Shown here: in pieces, positions 26,805 to 35,701 of the stretch
How positions within the stretch are numbered: position 1 is the first letter of the stretch
How the letters are laid out: every line of letters starts with the position of its first letter
Assembly (NCBI GenBank): GCA_017645905.1
Contig: JAGCNO010000002.1
Location: 1-47,868 of the forward strand
Source of the DNA: Prevotella sp.
Lineage (GTDB): Bacteria > Bacteroidota > Bacteroidia > Bacteroidales > Bacteroidaceae
Reading direction: 5' to 3'
Length of the DNA stretch: 47,868 bases
Program-made: the position numbers and the translations under genes
The notes under the pieces: model-generated
What the model was told of the DNA's origin: nothing
Database searches by the model: none
The model's input: the letters and a program-made list of their open reading frames with translations, nothing else

Positions 26805-27307
26805 TTTATCGTTGCAAACTTTTCCAGATTATTGTCAACGTACTGTGCTATCTCTTCCGTCCATCGCGGCTCGTTCTCTATGAAAGCATCGTCGTAGTCA
26901 TCAAACTGCGGGTACTGCTCATAGAGCGCCATGAACTCCTCCTCAGTGCAGTCGCGCTCCAGTGACTCGCGATTCTCCAGCCACAAAGTGTGCACCTCGT
27001 AGAGCATCTTCGACAAGTCTCGTATGCCCCACATCTTGTTCAACGCCTTAGCAAAGGGATTCTTGAAGATGAATGGGCCATACCCATTGTGTATCAGCTG
27101 GATAAAGCCGCCCACCATCACCTCCTCCCTTAAGGTGTCCCAACAGAGGAGTGTCATCTGGTCAGCGTTCAATTCAGCCATTGTCTCCGGCGTAGGCTCG
27201 CCGCCGATGGCCTCGCGAAGCGCATGAACAAACACTTGCAGAAAGTCGCTCATGCCAGCCAGTGCTGCCTGCGACAATTCGGAGTCTTTTACGGTTATCT
27301 GTTTCAT
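26801..27307 (-). CDS. DUF4375/DMP19-like cytoplasmic protein
   Basis: The 168-aa product starts at ATG 27305-27307 (MKQITVKDSEL); the upstream TTG (27317-27319) is part of the promoter. Features are GGFIQLIHNGYGPFIF, a conserved block of the DUF4375 family, then a helical acidic C-terminus (FDDYDDAFIENE). Function is unknown; DMP19-type members have been linked to DNA mimicry in other bacteria, but that role is not shown here. It heads the operon with smpB and the HAD hydrolase. The -7 box ends only 9 nt from the ATG, so the message is probably leaderless. Confidence 0.75.
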   Translation of the reverse strand: MKQITVKDSELSQAALAGMSDFLQVFVHALREAIGGEPTPETMAELNADQMTLLCWDTLREEVMVGGFIQLIHNGYGPFIFKNPFAKALNKMWGIRDLSKMLYEVHTLWLENRESLERDCTEEEFMALYEQYPQFDDYDDAFIENEPRWTEEIAQYVDNNLEKFATIK

Positions 27308-27316
27308 ATCTGGCCG

Positions 27317-27348
27317 CAAAATTACAACAATTCCCGCAAACCACCAAA
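27317..27348 (-). promoter_or_regulatory. Promoter of the DUF4375-smpB-HAD operon (leaderless)
   Basis: Read on minus: TTTG (27348-27345), a 20-nt spacer, then TAATTTTG (27324-27317). The ATG begins at 27307, so the predicted transcript start falls within a few bases of it. Confidence 0.75.
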
Positions 27349-27468
27349 TAATTAGCGAAAAATCCGGGTGCCACGCCGATGACGCCCGGACTCAGAAGGG
27401 AGTCTGAAATATTGCCAAACAATTTGAGTCCTTCTCATGGCAGGGAATTGCGCTTGTCTAATTCCATT

Positions 27469-27603
27469 TTGAGAAAGAGCCGTTCTTTCAATGAGAAAGA
27501 GCCGTTCTTTCTATGAGAATAAGCCGTTCTTTCAATGGGAAAGAGCCGTTCTTTCTCCAACCCCTTGAGACAGTCATACTATGGCTTTGAACGGCTCAAA
27601 GTA
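27469..27603. repeat. 22-bp dyad array, copy 2 (four units)
   Basis: Four exact 22-bp units lie at 27469-27490, 27491-27512, 27513-27534 and 27535-27556, each with GAGCCGTTCTTTC or AAGCCGTTCTTTC at the core. The bordering palindrome CTTTGAACGGCTCAAAG (27585-27601) sits 28 bp after the last unit, on the opposite side compared with copy 1. The array lies in the 504-bp divergent gap between the DUF4375 gene and gyrA, so it is not the terminator of a flanking gene. Confidence 0.9.
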
Positions 27604-27663
27604 TAGGGCAGTAGTTAAATAAGTGAAGGCAGAAGTCCTCTGTGGGTTAAAAATTGCTTATTT

Positions 27664-27695
27664 TTTGTTTATTAGCGGAAAAAGTAGTACCTTTG
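27664..27695 (+). promoter_or_regulatory. Promoter of gyrA
   Basis: TTTG (27664-27667), a 20-nt spacer, then TACCTTTG (27688-27695). The leader before gyrA is about 110 nt and contains an AAATCGC/AAATAGT-like short repeat stretch. Confidence 0.75.
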
Positions 27696-27811
27696 TCGGC
27701 AGTTTGAAAAAGGGCAAAACGCAACAGCGGCCATTTAAAGTGCCTCTACGGCGATTTTCCGCCCAAATGACAAATCGCAAATCAAAAATCAGTAAATAGT
27801 AAATTAACACA

Positions 27812-30400
27812 GTGGATCAGACGTTTGACAACGACAGGATTTTAAAGATTAACATTGAGGAGGAGATGAAGTCTTCCTACATCGACTATTCGATGTCGGT
27901 GATTGTGGCCCGTGCCCTCCCCGATGTTCGTGATGGATTCAAGCCCGTGCACCGCCGCATACTCTACGGTATGCAGGAGCTAGGCAACACGAGCGACAAG
28001 CCGTATAAGAAGTGTGCACGCGTAGTTGGCGACGTGCTCGGTAAGTATCACCCCCACGGCGACAGTTCCGTGTACGGTGCTCTGGTACGTATGGGCCAGG
28101 AGTGGAACATGCGCTACACGCTCGTTGACGGACAGGGTAACTTCGGTAGCGTGGACGGCGACTCGCCGGCTGCCATGCGATACACAGAGTGCCGCCTCTC
28201 GAAGATGGGTGAGCACATCATGGACGACCTCGAAAAGGAGACCGTCGACATGGATCCGAACTTCGACAATACGCTGGTGGAGCCCAGCGTAATGCCGACA
28301 AAAGTGCCCAATCTGCTGGTGAATGGCGGCAACGGCATTGCCGTGGGTATGGCAACAAACATCCCCACGCACAACCTCGGTGAGGTCATTGACGGCTGCT
28401 GCGCCTTCATCGACAACCCCGACATCGACACCGACGGGCTGATGGAGTACATCCCTGGCCCCGACTTCCCGACGGGTGCATATATTTATGGTATACAGGG
28501 CGTGCGCGATGCCTACGAGACGGGCCGCGGACGTATCGTCATGCGTGCCAAGGCTGAAATTGAGGCCGGTGAAACGCACGACAAAATTGTGGTGAACGAA
28601 ATTCCCTACGGTGTGAACAAGGCCGAGCTGGTGACCTACATCGCCGAGCTGGCCAACCAGCACAAGATTGAGGGCATTGCCAACGTGAACGACGAGAGCG
28701 GACGCGACGGCATGCGCATCGTGGTAGACTGCAAGCGTGACGCAAACGCTAACGTCATACTGAACAAGTTGTTCAAGATGACGGCTCTACAGAGCTCATT
28801 CTCAGTGAATAACATTGCACTGGTACCCATCAAGACCAGCGACGGCACACGCCTTCGTCCGAAGTTGCTTTCGCTGCGTGAGTGCATCCGCTACTTCATC
28901 GACCATCGCCACGAGGTGACCATCCGCCGCACAAAGTACGACCTGAAGAAGGCTCAAGAGCGTGCCCACATTCTGGAAGGACTCATCATTGCCGTGAACA
29001 ACATCGACGAGGTGGTGCACATCATTCGTCAGTCGTCAACGCCCAGCGACGCCCAGCGTAACCTAGAGAAGCGTTTCGACCTGGACGAGCTGCAGTCGAA
29101 GGCCATCGTCGACATGCGCCTGTCGCAGCTCACCGGTCTGCGTGTGGAGCAGCTGCACCAGGAGTATGACGACTTGATGAAGCTCATAGCCGACCTGCAG
29201 GAAATCCTCGACAACCCCGAGCGCTGCAAGGAAGTTATGAAGCAGGACCTCTTAGAGGTGAAGGAGAAATACAGCGACGAGCGCCGTACGGAGATTATTC
29301 CCTTCGACCATGAGTTCAATGCAGAGGACTTCTATCCCGACGACCCTGTTGTCATCACCCTCTCGCACATGGGCTACATCAAGCGCACACCGCTCTCAGA
29401 ATTCCATGCACAGAGCCGTGGCGGCGTGGGAGCCAAGGGAGCCCGCCATCGCGACAACGACTTTACCGAGTATATCTATCCCGCCACAATGCACAACACG
29501 CTTCTTTTCTTTACTCAGAAGGGGCGTTGCTACTGGCAGAAGTGCTATGAGATACCCGAGGGCGACAAAAACTCAAAGGGCCGCGCCATACAGAACATGC
29601 TCAACATCGAGAGCGACGACGCCATCAATGCCGTGCTGCGCATCAAGAACTTCGGTGATGAAGAATTCCTGAAGTCACACTACGTGGTGTTCGCCACCAA
29701 GCAGGGTATCATCAAGAAGACACGCCTCGATGCCTACAAGAATGTGCGTGCTGCCGGTGTCAAAGCCCTGATTTTCAACGAGGGCGACGAGGTAGTAGGC
29801 GTACGTCTGACCAACGGCAAGAATGAAATCGTTATGGCTAACCGCAACGGACGTGCAGTGCGCTTCAACGAGAGCGAGATTCGTGCTATGGGCCGTGTGG
29901 CTACAGGTGTGACGGGTATGAAGCTCGACGGCGGCGACGACGAGGTGGTGGGCATGGTATGTGTCAACGACCCGCAGACAGAGACCATTATGGTTGTATC
30001 GGAGAATGGCTACGGCAAGCGCTCAGACATCGAGGATTACCGCAAGACCCACCGAGCCACTCAGGGTGTGCGTACGTTGAACATCACAGAGAAGACTGGT
30101 CGTCTGGTGGCCATCAAGATTGTCACCGACGACAATGACCTAATGATTATAAACAAGAGCGGCATACTCATCCGGCTGAACGTCAGCGAGGTACGTGTCA
30201 TGGGACGTGCCACGCAGGGTGTCCGCCTCATCAACCTCACAAAGAAGAACGACACTATCGCCAGCGTCTGTAAGGTACAGAAAGCGACCGAGGAGGAACT
30301 TGCCGAGGAAGCTGAAGAAAATATAGAGGGCGCAGAGATAACTGAGTCTTCAGATACTCCGGAGAACGCCGCCCCGATGGTGGACTTCGAAGAACAGTAA
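27812..30400 (+). CDS. gyrA: DNA gyrase subunit A
   Basis: This 862-aa topoisomerase subunit has catalytic Tyr124 in MRYTECRL. The start codon is GTG (27812). The quinolone-pocket segment is [17 protein letters not shown]: the serine equivalent of E. coli Ser83 is present (Ser85), while the Asp87 equivalent is Gly89. A GyrA-box-like [10 protein letters not shown] precedes the C-terminal beta-pinwheel (about 540-830), and an acidic tail ends the protein. It is preceded by a 504-bp gap with its own promoter and followed by a TPR protein after 64 bp. Confidence 0.97.
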   Translation: MDQTFDNDRILKINIEEEMKSSYIDYSMSVIVARALPDVRDGFKPVHRRILYGMQELGNTSDKPYKKCARVVGDVLGKYHPHGDSSVYGALVRMGQEWNMRYTLVDGQGNFGSVDGDSPAAMRYTECRLSKMGEHIMDDLEKETVDMDPNFDNTLVEPSVMPTKVPNLLVNGGNGIAVGMATNIPTHNLGEVIDGCCAFIDNPDIDTDGLMEYIPGPDFPTGAYIYGIQGVRDAYETGRGRIVMRAKAEIEAGETHDKIVVNEIPYGVNKAELVTYIAELANQHKIEGIANVNDESGRDGMRIVVDCKRDANANVILNKLFKMTALQSSFSVNNIALVPIKTSDGTRLRPKLLSLRECIRYFIDHRHEVTIRRTKYDLKKAQERAHILEGLIIAVNNIDEVVHIIRQSSTPSDAQRNLEKRFDLDELQSKAIVDMRLSQLTGLRVEQLHQEYDDLMKLIADLQEILDNPERCKEVMKQDLLEVKEKYSDERRTEIIPFDHEFNAEDFYPDDPVVITLSHMGYIKRTPLSEFHAQSRGGVGAKGARHRDNDFTEYIYPATMHNTLLFFTQKGRCYWQKCYEIPEGDKNSKGRAIQNMLNIESDDAINAVLRIKNFGDEEFLKSHYVVFATKQGIIKKTRLDAYKNVRAAGVKALIFNEGDEVVGVRLTNGKNEIVMANRNGRAVRFNESEIRAMGRVATGVTGMKLDGGDDEVVGMVCVNDPQTETIMVVSENGYGKRSDIEDYRKTHRATQGVRTLNITEKTGRLVAIKIVTDDNDLMIINKSGILIRLNVSEVRVMGRATQGVRLINLTKKNDTIASVCKVQKATEEELAEEAEENIEGAEITESSDTPENAAPMVDFEEQ

Positions 30401-30464
30401 CCAATCGTTAAATAGTACACATTTAATTATTTTATAGTAAATATCATTAACCTTTTAACTCATA

Positions 30465-31721
30465 ATGCAAATGAAAAAGTTTTTGACCATGGCCCTGATG
30501 GCAGCATTTGCCACCACGACCTTTGCACAGGAAGCCACCGTTAAGGAGGCAAAGAAACTCTTTGGTAAGAGCGACTTCGACGCTGCTGCCCAGTTGCTCG
30601 CACCGGCCCTCACGTCGGCAGAGACCATTGACAAGGCCGCCGCATGGAACCTCCAGTCGGAAATCATGCACGGCAAATATAACGCCATCTCTTCCAAGCA
30701 GATGGAGAATCAGGTGAAGAAGATTAACGAGGCCACCGACACCCTCGGCATGCATCAGGCTGCCGTTGCCGCTTGGGAGGCCGCTTTGAAGTGCGACGAG
30801 TTCGACCAGCTGCCAGACGCTAAGGGCAAGGTGAAGCTGAAATATCGCACACCCGCTCAGACTAAGTACAAGAACTTCGGTGTCTCGCTCGTTCAGGCCG
30901 GTCAGTTCTTCTATCAGAAGAAGGACACCAAGAACGCTATCCGAGCTTGGAACGCCTATCTCGACATGAAGAAATCCCCGATTTTCGCCGAGGTGGCCGA
31001 TTTTCCCAAAGACCCGTTCTACGATGACATCGTCTACTATGTATCGTTCCTCTCCTATCAGGAGAAGGACTACGACACAGCCATGAAGTATGCCCAGCAG
31101 CTTGCCGCCAACCCCGAGAAGGCTGACGAAGCCAACGAAATCCTGCTCTTCTCCAAGAAGGAGACCCTCAAGAGCAAGGCTGATTCTCTGGAGTATGTCG
31201 GCATGGTGAAAGACCTGCACAAGGCCAACCCCGACAACGAGCGCTACTTCAACCTGCTCGTCGACTACTTCAACCACGCTCCCAAGGCCGACAAGCTGGC
31301 TTGGGTGGAAGAGGAGATTGCCGTCGCCCCACAGAACAAGATGCCTTGGGCCATCAAGGGTGAGTCGCTCATGGGCGATGAGAAGTGGGACGAGGCCGTC
31401 GAGGCTTTCAAGAAGGCCGTAGAGATCGACCCCGAGTGGGTGCCCTGCCTCTTCAACATCGGCATCTGCCTTAACTCAAAGGCTATCGCCCTCAACGACC
31501 AGCTCATGGACAAAAAGACCATGGGTCTGACACCCGAGAACCTGGAGAAGGTGAAGGACGTTCTCCGCGACGCACAGGTGTACCTGGAGAAGACCCGCGA
31601 GTTCGACCCCGACCAGCTGCAGACCAAGTGGGGATACCCCCTCTACCGCATCTACTACTCACTTGGCAACAAGGAGAAGATGGCAGAGTTAGAGAAGCTC
31701 GACCCCACGCTGGCACAGTAA
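30465..31721 (+). CDS. Exported TPR-repeat protein
   Basis: This protein of up to 418 aa has a signal peptide (MKKFLTMALMAAFATTTFAQ from ATG 30471; ATG 30465 adds two residues). Helical repeats fill the body, and a clear TPR unit, DEAVEAFKKAVEIDPEW, lies near residues 306-322. It probably acts as a periplasmic scaffold. Similar proteins follow gyrA in other Bacteroidales as far as I recall, but no specific partner is known. Confidence 0.82.
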   Translation: MQMKKFLTMALMAAFATTTFAQEATVKEAKKLFGKSDFDAAAQLLAPALTSAETIDKAAAWNLQSEIMHGKYNAISSKQMENQVKKINEATDTLGMHQAAVAAWEAALKCDEFDQLPDAKGKVKLKYRTPAQTKYKNFGVSLVQAGQFFYQKKDTKNAIRAWNAYLDMKKSPIFAEVADFPKDPFYDDIVYYVSFLSYQEKDYDTAMKYAQQLAANPEKADEANEILLFSKKETLKSKADSLEYVGMVKDLHKANPDNERYFNLLVDYFNHAPKADKLAWVEEEIAVAPQNKMPWAIKGESLMGDEKWDEAVEAFKKAVEIDPEWVPCLFNIGICLNSKAIALNDQLMDKKTMGLTPENLEKVKDVLRDAQVYLEKTREFDPDQLQTKWGYPLYRIYYSLGNKEKMAELEKLDPTLAQ

Positions 31722-31749
31722 AATTGATAATTGACAATTGATAATTGAA
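31722..31749. repeat. Heptamer repeat AATTGAT x4 that supplies a start codon
   Basis: Units AATTGAT, AATTGAC, AATTGAT and AATTGAA are in tandem. The TTG in the last unit (31745-31747) is the apparent start codon of the glycosyltransferase. Confidence 0.75.
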
Positions 31750-32893
31750 GCTAGCCGTCGTCATCGTAAGCTACCGCGTAAAGCACTACCTCGAGCAGTG
31801 CATCATTAGCGTGGAGCGTGCCACGGAAGACATCGACCGCGAGATTGTCGTGGTGGACAACCATTCCGACGACGGTACCGTGGAGTTCCTCAAGGAACGC
31901 TTTGCCGACCGCATCACGCTCGTAGAGAGCAACCACAACCTGGGATTCTCGAAGGCCAACAACATTGCCATCCGCCAGACAGACAGCGACTACGTGCTGC
32001 TGCTCAACCCCGACACCTTTGTAGCCGAGGACAGTTTGCACAAGGTGCTGACGTTCATGGACGAGCATCCGAAGAGTGGAGGATGCGGAGTGAAGATGCA
32101 TAATGCCGACGGCAGCGTGGCACGAGAGTCACGACGCGGAATACCTACGCCCTGGGTGGCCCTGCAGAAGATGCTGGGCCGCTCAGGGCGATATTATATG
32201 AGCCACCTGCCCTGGGACCAGCCCGCACAGATAGAAGCCATGAGCGGTGCTTTCTGCATGTTGCGGCGCGAAGCCCTGGACAAGGTCGGACTGCTCGACG
32301 AGGATTTCTTCATGTATGGAGAAGACATCGACCTAAGCTACCGGCTGCTCAAGGGAGGCTACGAGAACTGGTACCTGCCGGCCAGTATCGTCCACTACAA
32401 GGGTGAGTCTACCCAGAAGTCGAGCTTCCGCTACGTTCACGTGTTCTACCAGGCCATGCTCATCTTCTTCCGCAAGCACTACAGCCATGCCTCCTGGTTC
32501 ATCACCCTGCCCATCAAGGCCGGCATCTACCTTCGTGCCTTTCTGGCACTGCTGCAGATGCTCTACTGGAACCTGCGTCTGTCGTTGGGTTTCGTCGACA
32601 AAGACACCGTCCAGCCCGATTATATGTTTATCGGTAGTGATGCCATGCTCGATGAGTGTCGCCAGCTGGTTCGCCGTAAAGGACTCAACGCCACCTTTAC
32701 GAAAGAACCCTTCATTCTCCCCTGTTCAAAAGAGGCTACTGATGGGAACTCTCCCGTCTGCATAGTTTACGACACCTCGACCTTCTCCTTCAGCCAGATT
32801 ATTGCTTTGGCATCAAAGAACAGCCCGGCACGCATCGGCACCTATTCTTCCCTCACCCACACCCTCATCACACCCACGGAAATAATTCGATGA
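31745..32893 (+). CDS. Family 2 glycosyltransferase
   Basis: This 382-aa enzyme has an N-terminal GT-A fold starting VVIVSYRVKHYLEQC. The nucleotide-sugar and metal motif is LLLNPDTF and the acceptor motif is YGEDIDLSYRL (ED-type), both typical of rhamnosyl/galactosyl-type GT2 enzymes. A hydrophobic amphipathic stretch (YLRAFLALLQMLYW) may associate with the membrane. No ATG is available; TTG 31745 gives the expected MKLAVVIVSYR start and lies in a heptamer repeat. It overlaps the acetyltransferase by 4 nt. The acceptor and sugar are unknown. Confidence 0.88.
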   Translation: MKLAVVIVSYRVKHYLEQCIISVERATEDIDREIVVVDNHSDDGTVEFLKERFADRITLVESNHNLGFSKANNIAIRQTDSDYVLLLNPDTFVAEDSLHKVLTFMDEHPKSGGCGVKMHNADGSVARESRRGIPTPWVALQKMLGRSGRYYMSHLPWDQPAQIEAMSGAFCMLRREALDKVGLLDEDFFMYGEDIDLSYRLLKGGYENWYLPASIVHYKGESTQKSSFRYVHVFYQAMLIFFRKHYSHASWFITLPIKAGIYLRAFLALLQMLYWNLRLSLGFVDKDTVQPDYMFIGSDAMLDECRQLVRRKGLNATFTKEPFILPCSKEATDGNSPVCIVYDTSTFSFSQIIALASKNSPARIGTYSSLTHTLITPTEIIR

Positions 32894-33405
32894 CCGAACC
32901 TGTCAAAGTTACCCTGCGGGCGATGGAGCCCGAAGACCTCGACCTGCTCTACCGTATAGAGAACGACCGCGAGCTGTGGAGCCTGGGAAGCACCAACGTG
33001 CCCTATTCTCGATATGCCCTCCACGACTACATGGCCAACAGCACCGGCGACATCTACACCGACAAGCAGGTGAGACTTATCATCGAGAATGAAGACCATG
33101 ATACGGTCGGAATCGCAGACCTCACCAACTTTGACCCCAAGCACCTTCGTGCCGAGATTGGCCTGGTGATAGAGAAGCCCATGCGACGTCAGGGCTATGC
33201 CACCGCAGCCCTTGTGCAACTCCACGACTACGCCCTCCACACCCTCCACCTTCATCAGGTGTTTGCTATTGTGAGCATCGACAACATCGCAACCATCAGC
33301 CTTCTCGCCCTTCAGGGCTACGAAGAGACTGCCCGCCTCCGCCAATGGATTTATGACGGGGCGGACTATCACGATGCCCTGCTCATGCAGCGGTTGCTCC
33401 TGTAG
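32890..33405 (+). CDS. GNAT-family N-acetyltransferase
   Basis: This 171-aa protein has the GNAT acetyl-CoA loop RRQGYATAAL (about 98-107), the preceding EIGLVIEKP strand, and the RimJ/SpeG-like start VTLRAMEPEDLDLLYRIEN. It is coupled to GT2 by an ATGA overlap, which suggests joint work on an envelope sugar or a shared precursor (inference). The substrate is unknown. Confidence 0.87.
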   Translation: MTEPVKVTLRAMEPEDLDLLYRIENDRELWSLGSTNVPYSRYALHDYMANSTGDIYTDKQVRLIIENEDHDTVGIADLTNFDPKHLRAEIGLVIEKPMRRQGYATAALVQLHDYALHTLHLHQVFAIVSIDNIATISLLALQGYEETARLRQWIYDGADYHDALLMQRLLL

Positions 33406-33432
33406 CATAAGTTTCTGAAAAACACGAAGTTG

Positions 33433-33540
33433 AGAAAGAACGGATTTCTCTCATAGAAAGAACGGCTTTTTCCCATAGAAAAAACGGCTTTTTCTGGTAG
33501 AAAAAACGGCTTTTTCTCAGGGTTTGAACGGCTCAAAGTT
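33433..33540. repeat. 22-bp dyad array, copy 3 (four units, inverted)
   Basis: Units lie at 33433-33454, 33455-33476, 33477-33498 and 33499-33520. The cleanest core is AGAAAAAACGGCTTTTTCT, a perfect 7-bp stem around ACGGC. The bordering GGTTTGAACGGCTCAAAGTT follows directly (33521-33540). Read on minus this is the same order as copy 1. It lies upstream of the glycogen operon promoter. Confidence 0.92.
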
Positions 33541-33656
33541 TTGCCTCGCCTTCTGTCCCTCATAAAACTGTACGGGACACTTGGCAGGTTAAAGTGCGTA
33601 TGGACTTACCGCTCATGCTGTTTTTTCTTGAAAATTGTTAAATATACGGTTATATT

Positions 33657-33688
33657 TTTGTCGCTTCGGCTGAAATTGTGTATCTTTG
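33657..33688 (+). promoter_or_regulatory. Promoter of the glycogen operon
   Basis: TTTG (33657-33660), a 20-nt spacer, then TATCTTTG (33681-33688). The leader is about 45 nt to the ATG at 33740. Confidence 0.75.
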
Positions 33689-33739
33689 GACGATATTTTG
33701 TATAACCTTAAATTTGTAAAAACCAATAACAACGGAACT

Positions 33740-35689
33740 ATGAGTTATTTGCGATTTGAAAAAGCCGTGATGACGAACCTTGAGGAGAGTCTGCGCCGCG
33801 AATTGCTCCGTACCAACCGTTCAGGTGCTTACAGTGCTTCGACGCTTGTCGACTGCAACACCCGTAAGTACCACGGTCTGCTAGTAGTCCCCGTACCTGA
33901 GATTGACGACGAGAACCATGTGCTCTTGTCGTCATTTGATTGTACGGTGGTGCAGCACGGAGCCGAGTTCAACCTGGGCCTCCACAAGTATCAGGGCAAC
34001 AATTTCAGCCCGAAAGGGCACAAGTACATCCGAGAGTTCGACGCTTCGTTAGTGCCGACAACGACCTATCGTGTAGGCGGCGTCATCCTGAAGCGTGAGA
34101 CCATCTTCCAGGCCTACGAGGACCGAATCCTCATCCGCTACACGCTGGAGGATGCCCATTCGGCCACGACGCTGCGCTTCCGCCCCTTCCTGGCTTTCCG
34201 AAGCGTGAGGCAGTTCACTCATGAGAACAGCGTTGCCAGCCGTGAGTATCACGAGGTGGAGAACGGTATCAAGACGTGCATGTACGCCGGCTATCCCGAC
34301 CTCTACATGCAGTTCAACAAGAAGAACGCATTCATCTTCCAGCCCGACTGGTATCGTGGCATCGAGTACCCGAAGGAGCAGGAGCGCGGCTATGCCTCGA
34401 ACGAGGACCTCTACGTGCCCGGCTACTTCGAGATTCCCATCAAGAAAGGCGAGAGCATCGTATTCTCAGCCTCGACAAAGCCCATCAAGACTTCTACGCT
34501 GAAGGCGCTGTTCCAGAAAGAGATAGACCTGCGCGTGCCGCGCGACAACTTCTATCATTGCTTAGTGACGGCTGCCCACCAGTTCCACAACCGTGAGGCT
34601 GACGACACGCGCTACCTGCTGGCCGGTTATCCCTGGTTCAAGTGCCGCGCCCGTGACACGTTCATCTCGTTGCCCGGTCTGACGCTCGCCATCGACGAGC
34701 CTGACTACTTCGAGCTGGTGATGAGCACGGCCGAGCGCGGTCTGCGTGAGTTCATGGAAGAGAAACCCCTCTCGGTTAAGATTTATGAAATGGAACAGCC
34801 CGACGTGCCTCTCTGGGCCGTATGGGCCATTCAGCAGTACGCCAAGTATCAGGGCCGAGACAAGTGCTTTGAGAAATACGGGCAGCTGCTCATCGACATC
34901 GTGAAATATATCGAGGAGGGCGGACACCCCAACCTGCGTCTTGACGACAACGGACTGCTCTACTCGAACGGCCGCGACCGTGCCGTGACGTGGATGAACT
35001 CTACAGCCAACGGACGCCCCGTGGTGCCACGCTCAGGCTACATCGTAGAGTTCAACGCCCTGTGGTACAACGCCCTGAAGTTCTGCGCATCGCTGGCTGC
35101 CAGCCGCAACGACCAGCAGAGTGCTGACCGCCTGGAGGAGCTGGCCGCCAAGACCAAGCAGAGCTTCGTCGAGACCTTCGTCAACGATTTTGGCTATCTG
35201 CTCGACTACGTAGATGGCAACATGATGGACTGGTCGGTACGCCCGAACCAGATCTTCGCCGTCGCCCTCGACTACTCGCCCCTGAGCCAGCAGCAGATGA
35301 AGAGCGTAGTAGATATATGTACGCGCGAACTTCTTACTCCTAAGGGCCTGCGCTCGCTGTCGCCCAAGAGCGGCGGCTACAACCCCATGTATGTCGGCCC
35401 GCAGACGCAGCGCGACTATGCCTACCATCAGGGCACGGCATGGCCATGGCTCGGCGGATTCTACATGGAGGCCTGCCTGAAGCTCTACAAGCGCACACGT
35501 CTCTCCTTCGTGGAGCGTCAGATGGTGGGCTATGAGGATGAGATTGACTACCACGCCATCGGCACCATCTCGGAACTCTTCGACGGCAACCCGCCCTTCC
35601 ACGGACGTGGCGCCATGTCGTTTGCCATGAACGTGGCCGAGATTCTTCGCACGATGAAGTTACTTGAAAAGTATTCATATCAAAAATAA
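33740..35689 (+). CDS. Glycogen debranching enzyme
   Basis: The 649-aa product starts at ATG 33740 (MSYLRFEKAVM). The N-terminal beta domain has SGAYSASTLVDCNTRKYHGLLV, here quoted as CNTRKYHGLLV, typical of the bacterial GDE_N family. The C-terminal alpha/alpha barrel has GRPVVPRSGYIVEFNALWYN (residues about 435-455) and YHQGTAWPWLGGF, motifs of amylo-alpha-1,6-glucosidases. It removes alpha-1,6 branches in glycogen. No signal peptide, so it acts in the cytoplasm on stored glycogen. It is the first gene of the trio, 12 bp before the glycosyltransferase. Confidence 0.94.
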   Translation: MSYLRFEKAVMTNLEESLRRELLRTNRSGAYSASTLVDCNTRKYHGLLVVPVPEIDDENHVLLSSFDCTVVQHGAEFNLGLHKYQGNNFSPKGHKYIREFDASLVPTTTYRVGGVILKRETIFQAYEDRILIRYTLEDAHSATTLRFRPFLAFRSVRQFTHENSVASREYHEVENGIKTCMYAGYPDLYMQFNKKNAFIFQPDWYRGIEYPKEQERGYASNEDLYVPGYFEIPIKKGESIVFSASTKPIKTSTLKALFQKEIDLRVPRDNFYHCLVTAAHQFHNREADDTRYLLAGYPWFKCRARDTFISLPGLTLAIDEPDYFELVMSTAERGLREFMEEKPLSVKIYEMEQPDVPLWAVWAIQQYAKYQGRDKCFEKYGQLLIDIVKYIEEGGHPNLRLDDNGLLYSNGRDRAVTWMNSTANGRPVVPRSGYIVEFNALWYNALKFCASLAASRNDQQSADRLEELAAKTKQSFVETFVNDFGYLLDYVDGNMMDWSVRPNQIFAVALDYSPLSQQQMKSVVDICTRELLTPKGLRSLSPKSGGYNPMYVGPQTQRDYAYHQGTAWPWLGGFYMEACLKLYKRTRLSFVERQMVGYEDEIDYHAIGTISELFDGNPPFHGRGAMSFAMNVAEILRTMKLLEKYSYQK

Positions 35690-35701
35690 GGAGGAACGAC
35701 T

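Noticed and set aside
28050-28090. Gly89 of GyrA as acquired quinolone resistance
   Set aside because: The residue equals E. coli Asp87 but may be the native state in this lineage. The key serine (Ser85) is intact and no comparison can be run here.
30447-31277. 276-aa minus-strand frame antisense to the TPR gene
   Set aside because: It mirrors the GC-rich coding frame of a gene with a signal peptide and TPRs, and shows no family features of its own.
17491-33520. 22-bp arrays as CRISPR arrays
   Set aside because: Units are contiguous with only 3 variable bases between dyads, no spacers of 25-40 bp exist, and no cas genes are in the window.
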